Shown piece by piece: positions 53,360 through 61,784 of a stretch of 61,784 nt of DNA. Location of the stretch: contig NZ_AWGD01000044.1 in assembly GCF_000495795.1 (NCBI RefSeq), positions 1 through 61,784 on the forward strand. Direction: 5' to 3'. This DNA is from Asticcacaulis sp. AC460. GTDB taxonomy: Bacteria; Pseudomonadota; Alphaproteobacteria; Caulobacterales; Caulobacteraceae. The notes below the pieces were generated by a model. The model was given only the letters and a program-made list of their open reading frames with translations. It was not told the origin of the DNA and made no database searches. How positions within the stretch are numbered: the stretch's first letter is position 1; each line of letters begins with the position of its first letter. A program made the position numbers and the translations under genes.

Positions 53360-54667
53360 TCATATCCGGTTGGCTTTGGCGATCTGGCCGAGGCGGACAG
53401 CGCTCGGCTTGGCGGTGCGTTTCTGGGTGGTGCGGTCGACCGCGACCAGGCCGATCTGCTTGGCATAACCGGACACCCAGTTGAAATTGTCCAGCAGCGA
53501 CCAGTGGATGTAGGACCGCACCGGCAGGCCGTCGCGCAAGCAGTTGGCGACACCGGCAACCGCGCGGTTGATGAACTCGACGCGGCGGCTGTCATCGGCG
53601 ATCGACACGCCGTTTTCCGTCACATAGACGGGCTTGCCGGTCTGTTCCCAGACATAGCGGATGGAGGCCTCCAGCGCTTCCGGCCAGAACTCCTCGCCGT
53701 TCTGGTTGACCTCGGCGCCGGGGTCGGGATGCATGGTCCCCTTGGCGTCGATACGGGCGCGGCTGTAGTTCTGGACGCCGATAAAGTCGCACGACTTCGC
53801 CGCCTCCAGCCACGGCCCGTAGCATTGGGCGCGCTTCTCGTCGCGCCGGCTGTTGTCGCCGACCGCCTGGTCGTCGTGCAGGGCGATCGTCACCCCGACC
53901 GGGAAGTCGCCGGGGCCCGACTTGATGACCTCATAGGCCTTGTGGTGCGCCGCGATCAGGTTTGGCTGCATGCGCTCCGGGTTGCCGAACTGGATGGAGG
54001 AGAACAACGGCGTGCCGGTGAGCGCAGCCGCGTCGGTCATGGCCTGCTCCATGCCGGCAATGACAAAGCCCGGCAGCATCCATCGCAGCAGGACGCCCAG
54101 TTGCGGTTCGTTGAAGGTCGCGGCGACCGCGACATAGGGGCCGATGGCCTTGGTGGTATATTCGCAGAAGCGGGCGAACAGATCGACGGATTCGGGGTTT
54201 TCGAAGCCGCCATTGGCCGCGAACCATACCGGTACGGCATAGTGGTTATAGGTCAGCACCGGCTTGACGCCGTGTTTCAGGCAGGCCTGGGCGACCTGGA
54301 CATAGTGGTTCATCTCGGCGGCGGAAAACTCACCGCGGGCCGGTTCGATACGCGCCCACTCCAGCGAAAAGCGGAAGCTGTTCAGCCCCAGTTTCGCCAG
54401 CATGGCGATGTCCTGTTCGAACAGGTGGTAGTGGTCGTCCGCGTCGCGCGAGGGTTCCTTGAACGGCGAGACCTTGAGGTGTTCCAGCAGCCACATGTCG
54501 GAATTGACGTTGTTGCCTTCGACCTGGTGGCCGGAGGTCGCCGCGCCCCACAGGAAGTCTTTGGGGAAGCTGTAGCCGGGTTTGGCCTGGGTGGCGCTTG
54601 CGGCCAGCAGGGCGCCGGAAGCGGCCATGGCGCCAGTCAGAACCTGTCTGCGGTCGAGATTACGCAT
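53360..54667 (-). CDS. Exported GH1 beta-glucosidase A
   Basis: 435 residues from MRNLDRRQVLTGAMAASGALLAASATQA, a Tat-like signal (RRQVLTG). GH1 core: FPKDFLWGAATSGHQVEGNN, FRFSLEWARIEP, TYNHYAVPVWFAANGGFENPE, ATFNEPQ with acid/base Glu187 and VYVTENGV with nucleophile Glu351, ending SLLDNFNWVSGYAKQIGLVAVDRTTQKRTAKPSA. It should remove beta-linked glucose (or a related sugar) in the periplasm. It is a close paralogue of the next upstream gene, sharing long identical stretches, so it arose by tandem duplication. A 244-base gap with a large repeat separates the two. Confidence 0.95.
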   Translation of the reverse strand: MRNLDRRQVLTGAMAASGALLAASATQAKPGYSFPKDFLWGAATSGHQVEGNNVNSDMWLLEHLKVSPFKEPSRDADDHYHLFEQDIAMLAKLGLNSFRFSLEWARIEPARGEFSAAEMNHYVQVAQACLKHGVKPVLTYNHYAVPVWFAANGGFENPESVDLFARFCEYTTKAIGPYVAVAATFNEPQLGVLLRWMLPGFVIAGMEQAMTDAAALTGTPLFSSIQFGNPERMQPNLIAAHHKAYEVIKSGPGDFPVGVTIALHDDQAVGDNSRRDEKRAQCYGPWLEAAKSCDFIGVQNYSRARIDAKGTMHPDPGAEVNQNGEEFWPEALEASIRYVWEQTGKPVYVTENGVSIADDSRRVEFINRAVAGVANCLRDGLPVRSYIHWSLLDNFNWVSGYAKQIGLVAVDRTTQKRTAKPSAVRLGQIAKANRI

Positions 54668-54714
54668 GGTGACGTGGCCCCTTGGCATCGCCGATTAGGC
54701 CGTTGTAGCTTTGC

Positions 54715-54872
54715 CTTCTCCCGCCCCGTTTACGGGGTGAGCGCCGCGAAAGTATAGCTTTCGCCAGCGAAGGGACCGCGAAGCGGTGGGAAGGGCTTAC
54801 CGTCAGTGGAATAGCCCCTTCCGTCTCATGGCTACGCCATGATCCACCTCCCCCGTAAACAGGGGAGGAGAA
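54715..54872. repeat. Compound palindromic repeat between the two GH1 genes (element 13)
   Basis: Left part in inverted orientation: TTCTCCCGCCCCGTTTACGG...ACCGCGAAGCGGTGGGAAGG and CTTACCGTCAGT (compare elements 4 and 10). Right part: CCGTCTCATGGCTACGCCAT, TGATCCACC and CCCCCGTAAACAGGGGAGG (compare elements 9 and 14). It appears built from two units side by side. Confidence 0.85.
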
Positions 54873-54910
54873 GCAGAGCAAGCCACACCACACTTGGTTC
54901 ATAGCGACCA

Positions 54911-56209
54911 TCATATCTTGTTGGCTTTGGCGATCTGGCCGAGGCGGACGGCGCTCGGTTTGACCGTGCGCTTTTGGGTCGTGCGGTCGACCGCGATCAG
55001 GCCGAACTTCGGGCCATAGCCGCCAACCCACTCGAAATTGTCGATCAGAGACCAATGCAGGTACGACTTCACCGGCACTCCGTCCTTCAGGCAGTTGGCC
55101 ACGCCCTTGACCGCGCGGTTGACGAACTCGACCCGGCGGGTGTCGTCCTCAGTCGCCACACCGTTCTCGGTGACATAGACCGGCTTCTGCGTTTCGGCGT
55201 AAGCGTAGCGGATCGAGGCCTCCAGGGCTTCGGGCCAGAACTCCTCGCCCATCTGGGTCAGCTCGACGCCCTCTTCCGGATGCATCGGCCCCTTGGCATC
55301 GACACGGATACGGCTGTAGTTCTGGACGCCGATAAAGTCGCTGGCGCGCGCGGCTTCCAGCCAGGGTCCGTAGCATTGGTTGATCAGTTCGCCGGCGCGG
55401 CTGCCCTCGCCCACCGCCTGGACGTCGTGCATGGCCAGGGTGACGCCGACCGGGAAATCGCCCGGGCCGGCCTTGATGGCTTCGTAACCCTTTTTATGGG
55501 CGGCCAGCAGGTTGGGCAGCATCTTGTCCTGGTTGCCGAACTGGATGCTGGCGAAGCGGTCGCTGGCCGCGACCTTGGCCGCTTCGGCCATCATCGGCGG
55601 GAAGGAGGCCAGGATGAAGTCGGGCAGCATCCATTTCAGCACATAGCCCAGCTGCGGTTCGTTGAAGGTGGCGGCGACCGCGATATAGGGGCCCATGGAG
55701 GCGGTGGCGTATTCGCAGAACCGGGCGAACAGGTCGGCCGATTCCGGATTTTCAAACCCTCCATTGGCGGCGAACCACACCGGCACGGCGTAGTGGTTGT
55801 AGGTCACCACCGGTTTGACGCCGTGTTTCAGACACGCCTGGGCGACCTGGACATAGTGGTTCATCTCGGCGGCCGAGAACTCGCCGCGCGCCGGCTCGAT
55901 GCGCGCCCATTCCAGCGAGAAGCGGAAGCTGTTCAGGCCCAGCTTGGCCAGCAGGGCGATGTCCTGTTCGAACAGGTGGTAGTGGTCGACGGCGTCGCGC
56001 GACGGCTCCTTGAACGGCGAACCCTTGACGTGTTCGATCAGCCACATGTCGGAATTGACGTTGTTGCCTTCGACCTGGTGGCCGGAGGTCGCAGCCCCCC
56101 ACAGGAAGTCCTTGGGGAACTTGAACTCCCCCGATTTGGCAAAGGATGGCCCGGCGGCGAGCAGACCGGCGGAAGCGGCCAGAAGGGAACGGCGGTCGAG
56201 ATAGGTCAT
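54911..56209 (-). CDS. Exported GH1 beta-glucosidase B
   Basis: 432 residues. The N-terminus MTYLDRRSLLAASAGLLAAGPSFA is a Tat-like signal. The core repeats that of GH1 A: FPKDFLWGAATSGHQVEGNN, TFNEPQ with Glu184 as acid/base, VYVTENGV with Glu348 as nucleophile, and SLIDNFEWVGGYGPKFGLIAVDRTTQKRTVKPSA. The region about 190-230 (ILASFPPMMAEAAKVAASDRFA against IAGMEQAMTDAAALTGTPLF) and the 265-285 loop differ most, suggesting different aglycone preference. It begins 5 bases after the carboxylesterase stop, so they are co-translated. Confidence 0.95.
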   Translation of the reverse strand: MTYLDRRSLLAASAGLLAAGPSFAKSGEFKFPKDFLWGAATSGHQVEGNNVNSDMWLIEHVKGSPFKEPSRDAVDHYHLFEQDIALLAKLGLNSFRFSLEWARIEPARGEFSAAEMNHYVQVAQACLKHGVKPVVTYNHYAVPVWFAANGGFENPESADLFARFCEYATASMGPYIAVAATFNEPQLGYVLKWMLPDFILASFPPMMAEAAKVAASDRFASIQFGNQDKMLPNLLAAHKKGYEAIKAGPGDFPVGVTLAMHDVQAVGEGSRAGELINQCYGPWLEAARASDFIGVQNYSRIRVDAKGPMHPEEGVELTQMGEEFWPEALEASIRYAYAETQKPVYVTENGVATEDDTRRVEFVNRAVKGVANCLKDGVPVKSYLHWSLIDNFEWVGGYGPKFGLIAVDRTTQKRTVKPSAVRLGQIAKANKI

Positions 56210-56214
56210 GGTCG

Positions 56215-57861
56215 TTACTTTCGAGGGCCGGGGGCACTGAGGAGGTTGATCAGGTCGCGGTCATGGTTGGTTCGCGCCTGGGAGGTCGTGTCGAAGATCA
56301 TAGTGGCGCCGCCCGTGGCGGTGTAGCGGTCCCACTTCGGCAGGCCAGGCGTATTGGGGTCGCCGGCGCGGGCGAAGTTGATCCAGGCCTGGCTGACGAC
56401 ATCGGCCAGTTTCTGGACCTCGGCGCCGCCGCCATTGCTCTGGATACCCGCCTCGATATTGTCGAAGGTGAAGGCCAGGTCGGACGAATGGCCGCCGGCC
56501 CAGGCATAGTCCAGCACCGGCGATTGCCAGGCGAACAGGTAGGTATAGACCGGCGCCGGTTGTGTGGCCTTCATTGTCGAGGCCCGCAGCGTGCCGGCGC
56601 GGCCCATGATGTCGACCATCGGCCATTCGCCCGGCTTCATGTCGGGATAGGCCGATTTGTAGGCCGCCAGGACGGCCGGGGCGCGGTCGCCGTAGCGCTT
56701 GGCGAAGAAGGCCAGGGCCTCGGTTCCGCCCCAGGTTTCGTGGCCAGCCAGGTCGGGATGGGGGAAGCGCTGGAACTCGTTCAGCGTGCTGCCGATCAGC
56801 AGCGGGACATTGGCGGAGACGGCCGGGGCGCCGGTGACGAAGGGCGCCTGGGGCAGGACCTTGCCGTCGACCACCGGTCCCCAGTTGACCAGCGGGAAGC
56901 CCAGCGGTCCGCCGCTGCCCGGAGCGATCTCGGCGCTGATCTTGCGCAGGGCGCGGTCGCCGGCAGCGCTCAGCTGGTCGTAGGGCAGCGCCTTGAGACC
57001 TGCGACATCGCCCGGCTTCAGGCCGGCTTCGGCGATGGTGGCCTCCGCCACGCGGCGCGCCAGGGCCTGGTCGCCGCTCATCGGGTTGGGCGGGCCCATA
57101 ATGCCGCTCTGGATGATGGCCTTGTCGTAGAGGCCTTGCGCCTGGGGCATGGCCAGCAGGGTCGAAACCTTGCCGCCGCCGCCCGACTGGCCGAAGATGG
57201 TGACATTGTCCGGGTCGCCGCCGAAGGCCGCGATATTGTCGCGCACCCATTCCAGCGAGGCAACGATGTCGAGCATGCTGACATTGCCCGACGCGGCATA
57301 GTCGGCGCCGTAGGACGACAGGTCGAGGAAGCCCAGGACATTGAGGCGGTGGTTGATCGAGACGACGACGACGTCGCCGCGTTGCGACAGCCGCGTGCCG
57401 TCATAGAGCGGCAGGTCCATCGACGAGCCGCTGAAATAGCCGCCGCCGTGCAGCCAGACCATGACCGGGCGCTTTTTGCCGTCGTTCAGGCCCTTGGTCC
57501 AGATGTTGAGGTTCTGGCAGTTTTCCGACTGGGGCCAGTAGCGGTTGTCGGAGATGAAGGTCTGGGGTTCGCGCAGCTCGCTGCCGACCGGCTGGGGGCA
57601 GACATTGCCGTAGGACAGGGCCGGACGAACGTTGCTCCAGGCGGCCACCTTTTGCGGCGGCATGAAGCGCTGGGCGGTGGCGTAGGGAATGCCGCGGAAG
57701 GTGAAGACGTCGTCGCGGCGGAAACCCTGGACCTGGCCGAGGGTGGTGGTGGCGATAGCGGTTTTGGACGATGCCACCAGGACGCTGTCCCCGGCGATGG
57801 CGGGCGCAACCGGCACGGCGACCGCAAGCGCGAGGGCCAGGACTAAGTTAAGGGTTCTCAT
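56215..57861 (-). CDS. Exported type-B carboxylesterase
   Basis: 548 residues from MRTLNLVLALALAVAVPVAPAIAG (signal). A longer frame 57 bases upstream is not needed. Family marks: GQVQGFRRDDVFTFRGIPYA, SENCQNLNIWTKG, VMVWLHGGGYFSGSS (oxyanion), NHRLNVLGFLDL and VTIFGQSGGGGKVSTLLAMP with nucleophile Ser226. The catalytic His lies in AWAGGHSSDLAFTFDN. Carboxylesterase type B enzymes take bulky esters such as aromatic acyl sugars. The position between the TonB receptor and GH1 genes supports deacylation of an imported glycoside. Confidence 0.92.
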   Translation of the reverse strand: MRTLNLVLALALAVAVPVAPAIAGDSVLVASSKTAIATTTLGQVQGFRRDDVFTFRGIPYATAQRFMPPQKVAAWSNVRPALSYGNVCPQPVGSELREPQTFISDNRYWPQSENCQNLNIWTKGLNDGKKRPVMVWLHGGGYFSGSSMDLPLYDGTRLSQRGDVVVVSINHRLNVLGFLDLSSYGADYAASGNVSMLDIVASLEWVRDNIAAFGGDPDNVTIFGQSGGGGKVSTLLAMPQAQGLYDKAIIQSGIMGPPNPMSGDQALARRVAEATIAEAGLKPGDVAGLKALPYDQLSAAGDRALRKISAEIAPGSGGPLGFPLVNWGPVVDGKVLPQAPFVTGAPAVSANVPLLIGSTLNEFQRFPHPDLAGHETWGGTEALAFFAKRYGDRAPAVLAAYKSAYPDMKPGEWPMVDIMGRAGTLRASTMKATQPAPVYTYLFAWQSPVLDYAWAGGHSSDLAFTFDNIEAGIQSNGGGAEVQKLADVVSQAWINFARAGDPNTPGLPKWDRYTATGGATMIFDTTSQARTNHDRDLINLLSAPGPRK

Positions 57862-57980
57862 AATCTCACGCCTGTCGGAAAAGGCGCCGGTGTCCCTTTT
57901 GAAAGGGACACCGGCCAATGGTCCTCACGGGAGGGAGGAAGGCTTGGAATGGGAGCCGGAACGGCAAAAAGTCGGGAGGA

Positions 57981-58101
57981 ACTTACCGTCAGTATACCCC
58001 TCCGCCGGCTTCGCCGGCACCTCCCCACACGTGGAGAGGAGGGCCCCTTCCGTCTCACGGCTTCGCCGTGATCCACCTCCCCCGTAAACAGGGGAGGAGG
58101 G
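57981..58101. repeat. Compound palindromic repeat (element 14)
   Basis: CTTACCGTCAGTATACCCCT, CCGCCGGCTTCGCCGGC and CTCCCCACACGTGGAGAGG, then CCGTCTCACGGCTTCGCCGT, TGATCCACC and CCCCCGTAAACAGGGGAGG. It combines the unit of elements 2/12 with that of elements 9/13. It lies between the TonB receptor and carboxylesterase genes. Confidence 0.85.
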
Positions 58102-58127
58102 GTTTCTGTGAGCCCAAGCCATATGGC

Positions 58128-60422
58128 TTAGAAGCGCGCGTCGAGGCTGATGCCGACCTGGCGGAAGGATTGCGGCGACAACATCTGGCCGATCGAGCCG
58201 GTCGAGCCGTCCGGGAAGTTGCGGATGCGCAGGACAGGTTCGTGCTCATTGCCCAGGTTGCGGCCGTACAGCGACAGGGTCCAGTTGCTGTTGAGGCTGC
58301 GGATACCGATGCGGCCACCCGTGATCCAGTGGGCATGGTAGAAGACGTCGGGGCTGGAGGCGGCGTCGTAGCGGATCTTCGACTTGAAGGTGGCGTCGAA
58401 CGAGATGAAGCCGTCCAGAACCGAGTTGAGGTTGTGGCTGTATTCGCCGCCCAGGTTCAGCTTCCACTTCGGCGCCAGGGCCAGTTGCGTGCCGCCGATA
58501 TTGGTGCCGTCACCGCCGACAAAGCCGTCGGGATAGGTGGCGCTGTTGTAGATTACGCCGGCATTCAGGTTGAGGCCTTCGGCGGCGCGGCCGGAGATGC
58601 TGGCTTCGAAGCCCTTGGAGATGACCTGCGGGATGTTGGTCGGGGTACAGTTCAGACCACCGGTGCTGACGGCGACGCAGACCTGGCCCTGATAGTCCTT
58701 CATGTCGATATAGAAGGCGTTGAGGTCGGTGAAGACACGGCCGCCGGCCAGGGTCGACTTCAGGCCGACTTCGAAGGCGGTCGGCAGTTCCGGACGGATG
58801 ATGGTCGGCGGAGTCGGATCCGACGCGGCGCCCTGGGCGATCTGCGGGCCCTTATAGCCGCGCGACACGGTGAGGTAGCCCATATTGTCCGAGTCGAACT
58901 TGTACTGGGCACCCAGCTTGACCGAGACATTGTCGATCGACTTTTCGGCGCTCTTGCGGGTGATCACTGGGGTGTCGGCGACATAGGTCAGGTGGAAGGT
59001 CGGCACGAAGACCGGCACGACGTGCTGGGATTGGCTGCCGTAGTCGACATAGTCGACCGACAGAGTTTCGTGGTTGAGGCGGGCGCCGGCGATCAGGCGC
59101 AACTTATCACTCACCCGCCAGGTCGCCTGGCCGAAGACGGCGTAGGATTCGTCTTCGATATCGATCGCCGAGCCCAGATTGTCGACCGGGCGGAACAAAC
59201 CGACCGGGCCGGGAACGATGACGCTGAAACGTTGCGGCGTGCGGCTGGATTTGTAGTCCGAGAAGAAGGCGCCGACGGTGTATTCCAGCGCCGCACCGGT
59301 CGGCGAGGCCAGGCGGAATTCCTGGGTGAACAGGTCTTCCTTGCCGAACTGGTCACCCAGGATCAGTTCCGGGTGGTAGTCATCCAGGCGGAAGATGTTC
59401 AGGTTGTTGGGGCCGACATCCTGTTTGCGGCTGGAGGTAATCGAGGTGAAGGTGACGTTGTCGAACTCATAATCGACCTGGGCCGACACCGTCTTGGTCT
59501 CGAAATTGTTGTGGATGCCGGTGTTGGAGCAGTAGTCGCGGTTGCCGTCTTCGGCGGTGATGCCGCAGGCGGCCAGGACGGCGCCGACCTGGCCCGACTC
59601 GGCGTTGTTGGCGACCTTCTGGATGGTGAAGAAGTCGAGCCCGTCGTCGTCGACCTTGGCATATTCGCCGATCAGGTTCAGCGTCAGGCGGTCATTGACC
59701 TGCCACAGCAGGCGGGCGCGGGCGCTGTCGGTACGGTGGTCGTCCAGCTTGCCGGTCAGGGCGTTGCGGTTGACACCCTGGCGGTCGTTGCGGCTGGCCG
59801 AGACGCGCAGGGCGGCGGTTTCGCCCAGCGGCACGTTGATCAGGCCCTGGATGACCTGCTGGCCGTATTCCGAACCGGCGGTGCCATAGTCGGACAGCTC
59901 GGCGCGGACGCGGCCGCTGAAACGGCCCAGTTCCGGCTTGTTGGTGGTGATGTTGATGACGCCGGCCGAGGTGGTCAGGCCGAACAGGGTGCCTTGCGGG
60001 CCCTTCAGGACTTCGACGCGGGAGATGTCGAACAGGTCGGGCGTGTTGATATTGCCTTGCGAAACCTGGTCGATGACCACGGCGACCGAACCGGTGGCGC
60101 CGCTCTGGAACGATTGAGTGCCGATGCCGCGGACCTGGCCGCCGCCGCCGACGCTTTGTCCGGAGGCCTGCTGCATTTCCAGGGCCGGAGCGATTCGCTG
60201 CAGGTCGGCGATGGAATTGACCTGGAGGCGTTCCAGTTGCTTGCCGCTGGCCACGGTGATGGCGACGGGGACGTCCTGGAGCTTCTGTTCACGCTTTTGT
60301 GCGGTGACGACGACGACATTGTCGTCGACCGGCGCTGCGGTGTCCTGTGCGTAAACGGCGGTGCCGATGGCGGCAAAACTGACGGTGGCCATAAGGCCGG
60401 TGATGGCATTGCGACGGATCAT
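58128..60422 (-). CDS. TonB-dependent outer-membrane receptor
   Basis: 764 residues with signal peptide ending AVYAQ. A TonB-box-like VVVVTAQKREQ is at about 36-46. The plug has DVPVAITVASGKQLERL, GVRGIGT-like VRGIGTQSFQSG, IDQVSQGNIN and ISRVEVLKGPQGTLFGLTTSAGVINITTNKP. The barrel runs from about 190 and ends in the outer-membrane signature FRQVGISLDARF with terminal Phe. It should import the substrate of the locus across the outer membrane using TonB energy. It is the first minus-strand gene after the divergent LysR regulator, 263 bases away. Confidence 0.96.
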   Translation of the reverse strand: MIRRNAITGLMATVSFAAIGTAVYAQDTAAPVDDNVVVVTAQKREQKLQDVPVAITVASGKQLERLQVNSIADLQRIAPALEMQQASGQSVGGGGQVRGIGTQSFQSGATGSVAVVIDQVSQGNINTPDLFDISRVEVLKGPQGTLFGLTTSAGVINITTNKPELGRFSGRVRAELSDYGTAGSEYGQQVIQGLINVPLGETAALRVSASRNDRQGVNRNALTGKLDDHRTDSARARLLWQVNDRLTLNLIGEYAKVDDDGLDFFTIQKVANNAESGQVGAVLAACGITAEDGNRDYCSNTGIHNNFETKTVSAQVDYEFDNVTFTSITSSRKQDVGPNNLNIFRLDDYHPELILGDQFGKEDLFTQEFRLASPTGAALEYTVGAFFSDYKSSRTPQRFSVIVPGPVGLFRPVDNLGSAIDIEDESYAVFGQATWRVSDKLRLIAGARLNHETLSVDYVDYGSQSQHVVPVFVPTFHLTYVADTPVITRKSAEKSIDNVSVKLGAQYKFDSDNMGYLTVSRGYKGPQIAQGAASDPTPPTIIRPELPTAFEVGLKSTLAGGRVFTDLNAFYIDMKDYQGQVCVAVSTGGLNCTPTNIPQVISKGFEASISGRAAEGLNLNAGVIYNSATYPDGFVGGDGTNIGGTQLALAPKWKLNLGGEYSHNLNSVLDGFISFDATFKSKIRYDAASSPDVFYHAHWITGGRIGIRSLNSNWTLSLYGRNLGNEHEPVLRIRNFPDGSTGSIGQMLSPQSFRQVGISLDARF

Positions 60423-60558
60423 GTGGTCGCGTCTCCCCTGGGTTTGGGTGCTCCATTTTTGTTCGTATACGGAGCAGCGTTTCTCTCTGTGCCGGCGACT
60501 GGCGCGCCGTTTTCTTGCATTGTGAAGCTATGGGAGGCGGCCGTGTGCGTAAAATTCA

Positions 60559-60573
60559 ATCGTTCAATGCGAT
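60559..60573. promoter_or_regulatory. ATC-N9-GAT dyad, nod-box-like LysR site
   Basis: ATC-GTTCAATGC-GAT matches the ATC-N9-GAT half-dyad described for NodD binding and contains T-N11-A. It lies between the divergent TonB receptor and NodD-like LysR genes, 113 bases from the regulator start and 137 from the receptor start. The motif has only six fixed bases. Confidence 0.5.
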
Positions 60574-60592
60574 CCATAAGCCTGCGTTATGG
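60574..60592. promoter_or_regulatory. Second inverted repeat beside the nod-box-like site
   Basis: CCATAA-GCCTGCG-TTATGG, six-base arms, directly next to the ATC-N9-GAT dyad. It may be the second half of a LysR-type regulatory binding region or a separate operator. Confidence 0.45.
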
Positions 60593-60685
60593 CTTGCGGA
60601 ACGTTGTGGTCTGTGATGTCTGTTAAGGGTAAACGTGCGAAGACACGAATAATTATAATAAATAACTGAAAACACAGAGGGAAAG

Positions 60686-61591
60686 ATGCGTTTTCACCGG
60701 CTAGACCTTAATCTGCTCGTCATTCTGGACCACCTGCTGCAGGGCAAGAGCGTCAGCCAGACGGCGCAGTTCCTCAGCCTGACCCAGCCGGCGATCAGCA
60801 ATTCTTTGTCGCGGCTGCGGGTCCATTTCGAGGACGAGTTGTTCGTTCAGGTCGGCCGGCGGCTGGAACCGACGCCGTTCGCCAAGACCCTGGCCGAGCC
60901 GGTCAAGGCGGCCTTGCAGGACATTGAGCGCATCATTATCGCCCGGTCGGACTTCGATCCGGCGACGGCGGAGCGCGACTTTACCCTGGTCTGTTCGGAC
61001 TATGTCTATACGGCGTTTCTGACGTTGGTGATCCGCAAGCTGGCCGTCATCGCGCCCAAGGTCAACATCCTGGTCATGCTGAATTCGGAGATGACCTCGC
61101 CGTTGCTGAACGACGGCCAGGTCGATTTTCTGATTACGCCGCAGGGTTTGACCTTTCCGCTGCATCCGTCGGTACCTTTGTTCAGCGACGATTTTTCCTG
61201 CATCGTGTGGAGCGGCAATGAGGAGGTCGGGGACAGCCTCACGCGCGAGCAATATCTCGACATGCGCCATGTCAGCGTGACTCTGGGGCCGAAGAACCCC
61301 AAGCATATCGAGCAGAAGTCGTTGGATATGTTGAACATCGAGCGGCGGATCGTGGTGTTTACCCCGACCTTCAATGCGGTGGCGGATACGGTGGTGGGGA
61401 CGCCCTATATCGCGACGGTGCATTCGCGGACGGCGCGTCTGTTTGCCGAGCGTTTGCCTTTGAAAGTGTTGAAGGCGCCGGTGCCGATCGCGACCTTTAC
61501 CGAGTGTCTGCAATGGCACCGCAACAAGGATGCCGACACGGGTACCTTGTGGCTGAAGGAATTCCTGGTCAATTGCGCACGGGATTTTTAA
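60686..61591 (+). CDS. NodD-like LysR-family regulator
   Basis: 301 residues with AGAGGGAAAG before the ATG. The first part, MRFHRLDLNLLVILDHLLQGKSVSQTAQFLSLTQPAISNSLSRLRVHFEDELFVQVGRRLEPTPFAKTLAEPVKAAL, follows NodD (MRFKGLDLNLLVALDAL..., RLRTYFNDDLF, GRELVPTPRAE) as I recall it. DPATAERDFTLVCSDYVYTAFLTLVIRKLA parallels the start of the NodD effector domain. NodD and relatives (such as NahR) respond to flavonoids and other aromatics. It is divergent from the TonB receptor and presumably activates the glycoside locus when an aromatic inducer is present. Confidence 0.9.
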   Translation: MRFHRLDLNLLVILDHLLQGKSVSQTAQFLSLTQPAISNSLSRLRVHFEDELFVQVGRRLEPTPFAKTLAEPVKAALQDIERIIIARSDFDPATAERDFTLVCSDYVYTAFLTLVIRKLAVIAPKVNILVMLNSEMTSPLLNDGQVDFLITPQGLTFPLHPSVPLFSDDFSCIVWSGNEEVGDSLTREQYLDMRHVSVTLGPKNPKHIEQKSLDMLNIERRIVVFTPTFNAVADTVVGTPYIATVHSRTARLFAERLPLKVLKAPVPIATFTECLQWHRNKDADTGTLWLKEFLVNCARDF

Positions 61592-61619
61592 GGCAGGCAA
61601 GCACTTCAGATATCGCAAA

Positions 61620-61709
61620 CTCCCTCCTCCCTATCGAAGATGGGGAGGGGGTGAGCGAGAGCGAATTGCGCTCGAAGCGCAAGGAAGCGGTGGAGGGGTA
61701 CTTACTATA
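61620..61709. repeat. Palindromic intergenic repeat (element 15)
   Basis: CTCCCTCCTCCCTATCGAAG with GGGGAGG, then AGCGAGAGCGAATTGCGCTCG and GGAAGCGGTGGAGGGGTA. The end is the inverse of the TACCCCTCCACCGCTT start of element 2. No gene is seen between it and the right edge of the window. Confidence 0.75.
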
Positions 61710-61784
61710 GAGGTAGTCGATGTGACGGTTTAGAAAGAAACGCCGCATGATCAAGCTCTTACGTGCCTATGGAGTCTACAGAAA

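Noticed and set aside
57918..60626. A 902-codon plus-strand open frame opposite the TonB receptor
   Set aside because: It is the antisense shadow of a clearly recognisable TonB-dependent receptor. It has no domain, has Val/Asp/Gly-rich composition and passes through repeat element 14. High GC produces such frames across the window.

Overview
The window reads as chromosome of a high-GC alphaproteobacterium, most likely a member of the Caulobacteraceae (for example Asticcacaulis or a relative). This is inferred from overall gene content, strong GC bias at third codon positions (long antisense open frames everywhere), the TonB-receptor/glycosidase locus, and a family of GC-rich palindromic intergenic repeats. 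No phage, transposase, plasmid or CRISPR genes are seen.

Layout. 1-1450: 5' part of an OmpA-type outer-membrane protein (runs off the left edge) and a tRNA-Ser(CGA) with promoter and terminator. 1578-5849 (minus): three-gene operon of a cupredoxin-like periplasmic protein, a HAMP/degenerate-GGDEF/EAL membrane protein and an outer-membrane porin-like protein. 5995-13209: housekeeping and accessory metabolism (threonine aldolase, ketopantoate reductase, YbaK deacylase, an FeS photolyase with TspO and an atypical SDR, maleylacetoacetate isomerase, a small Rieske protein, an RhtA-type exporter). 13385-18018: exported GH18 protein, a 171-bp palindromic repeat, a 36-codon ORF plus an orphan PaaC, then kbl-tdh for threonine breakdown.

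18015-28712 is a pipecolate/lysine-type catabolic region: OCD-family reductase, LysR regulator, divergent AmaA-like pipecolate oxidase, AmaB-like aldehyde dehydrogenase, glutaryl-CoA dehydrogenase, a class III CoA-transferase, a thiamine-diphosphate enzyme, an unknown protein and an IclR regulator preceded by a textbook IclR box. 28744-31877 holds a YdeI-like protein, a small unknown protein and a LytS/LytTR two-component pair. 32022-35880 is a sulfur-handling operon: rhodanese, two YeeE/YedE halves, a Cys-less rhodanese-like protein and a class V aminotransferase whose N-terminus is encoded by a repeat element.

36139-46401 is a mixed region: GlsB-like protein, small exported protein, GntR regulator, M20 peptidase, two RTX calcium-binding repeat proteins flanking a NarL-type two-component system, and a DUF3237-like protein. 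46498-61591 is a glycan/glycoside utilisation locus. A LysR regulator that resembles NodD is divergent from a minus-strand series of TonB receptor, carboxylesterase, two GH1 beta-glucosidases, two alpha/beta hydrolases, an MFS transporter and a GH106-type alpha-L-rhamnosidase. Together these would import an acylated rhamnosyl-glucoside, remove acyl groups, and cleave rhamnose and glucose; a plant flavonoid glycoside is an attractive but unproven substrate.
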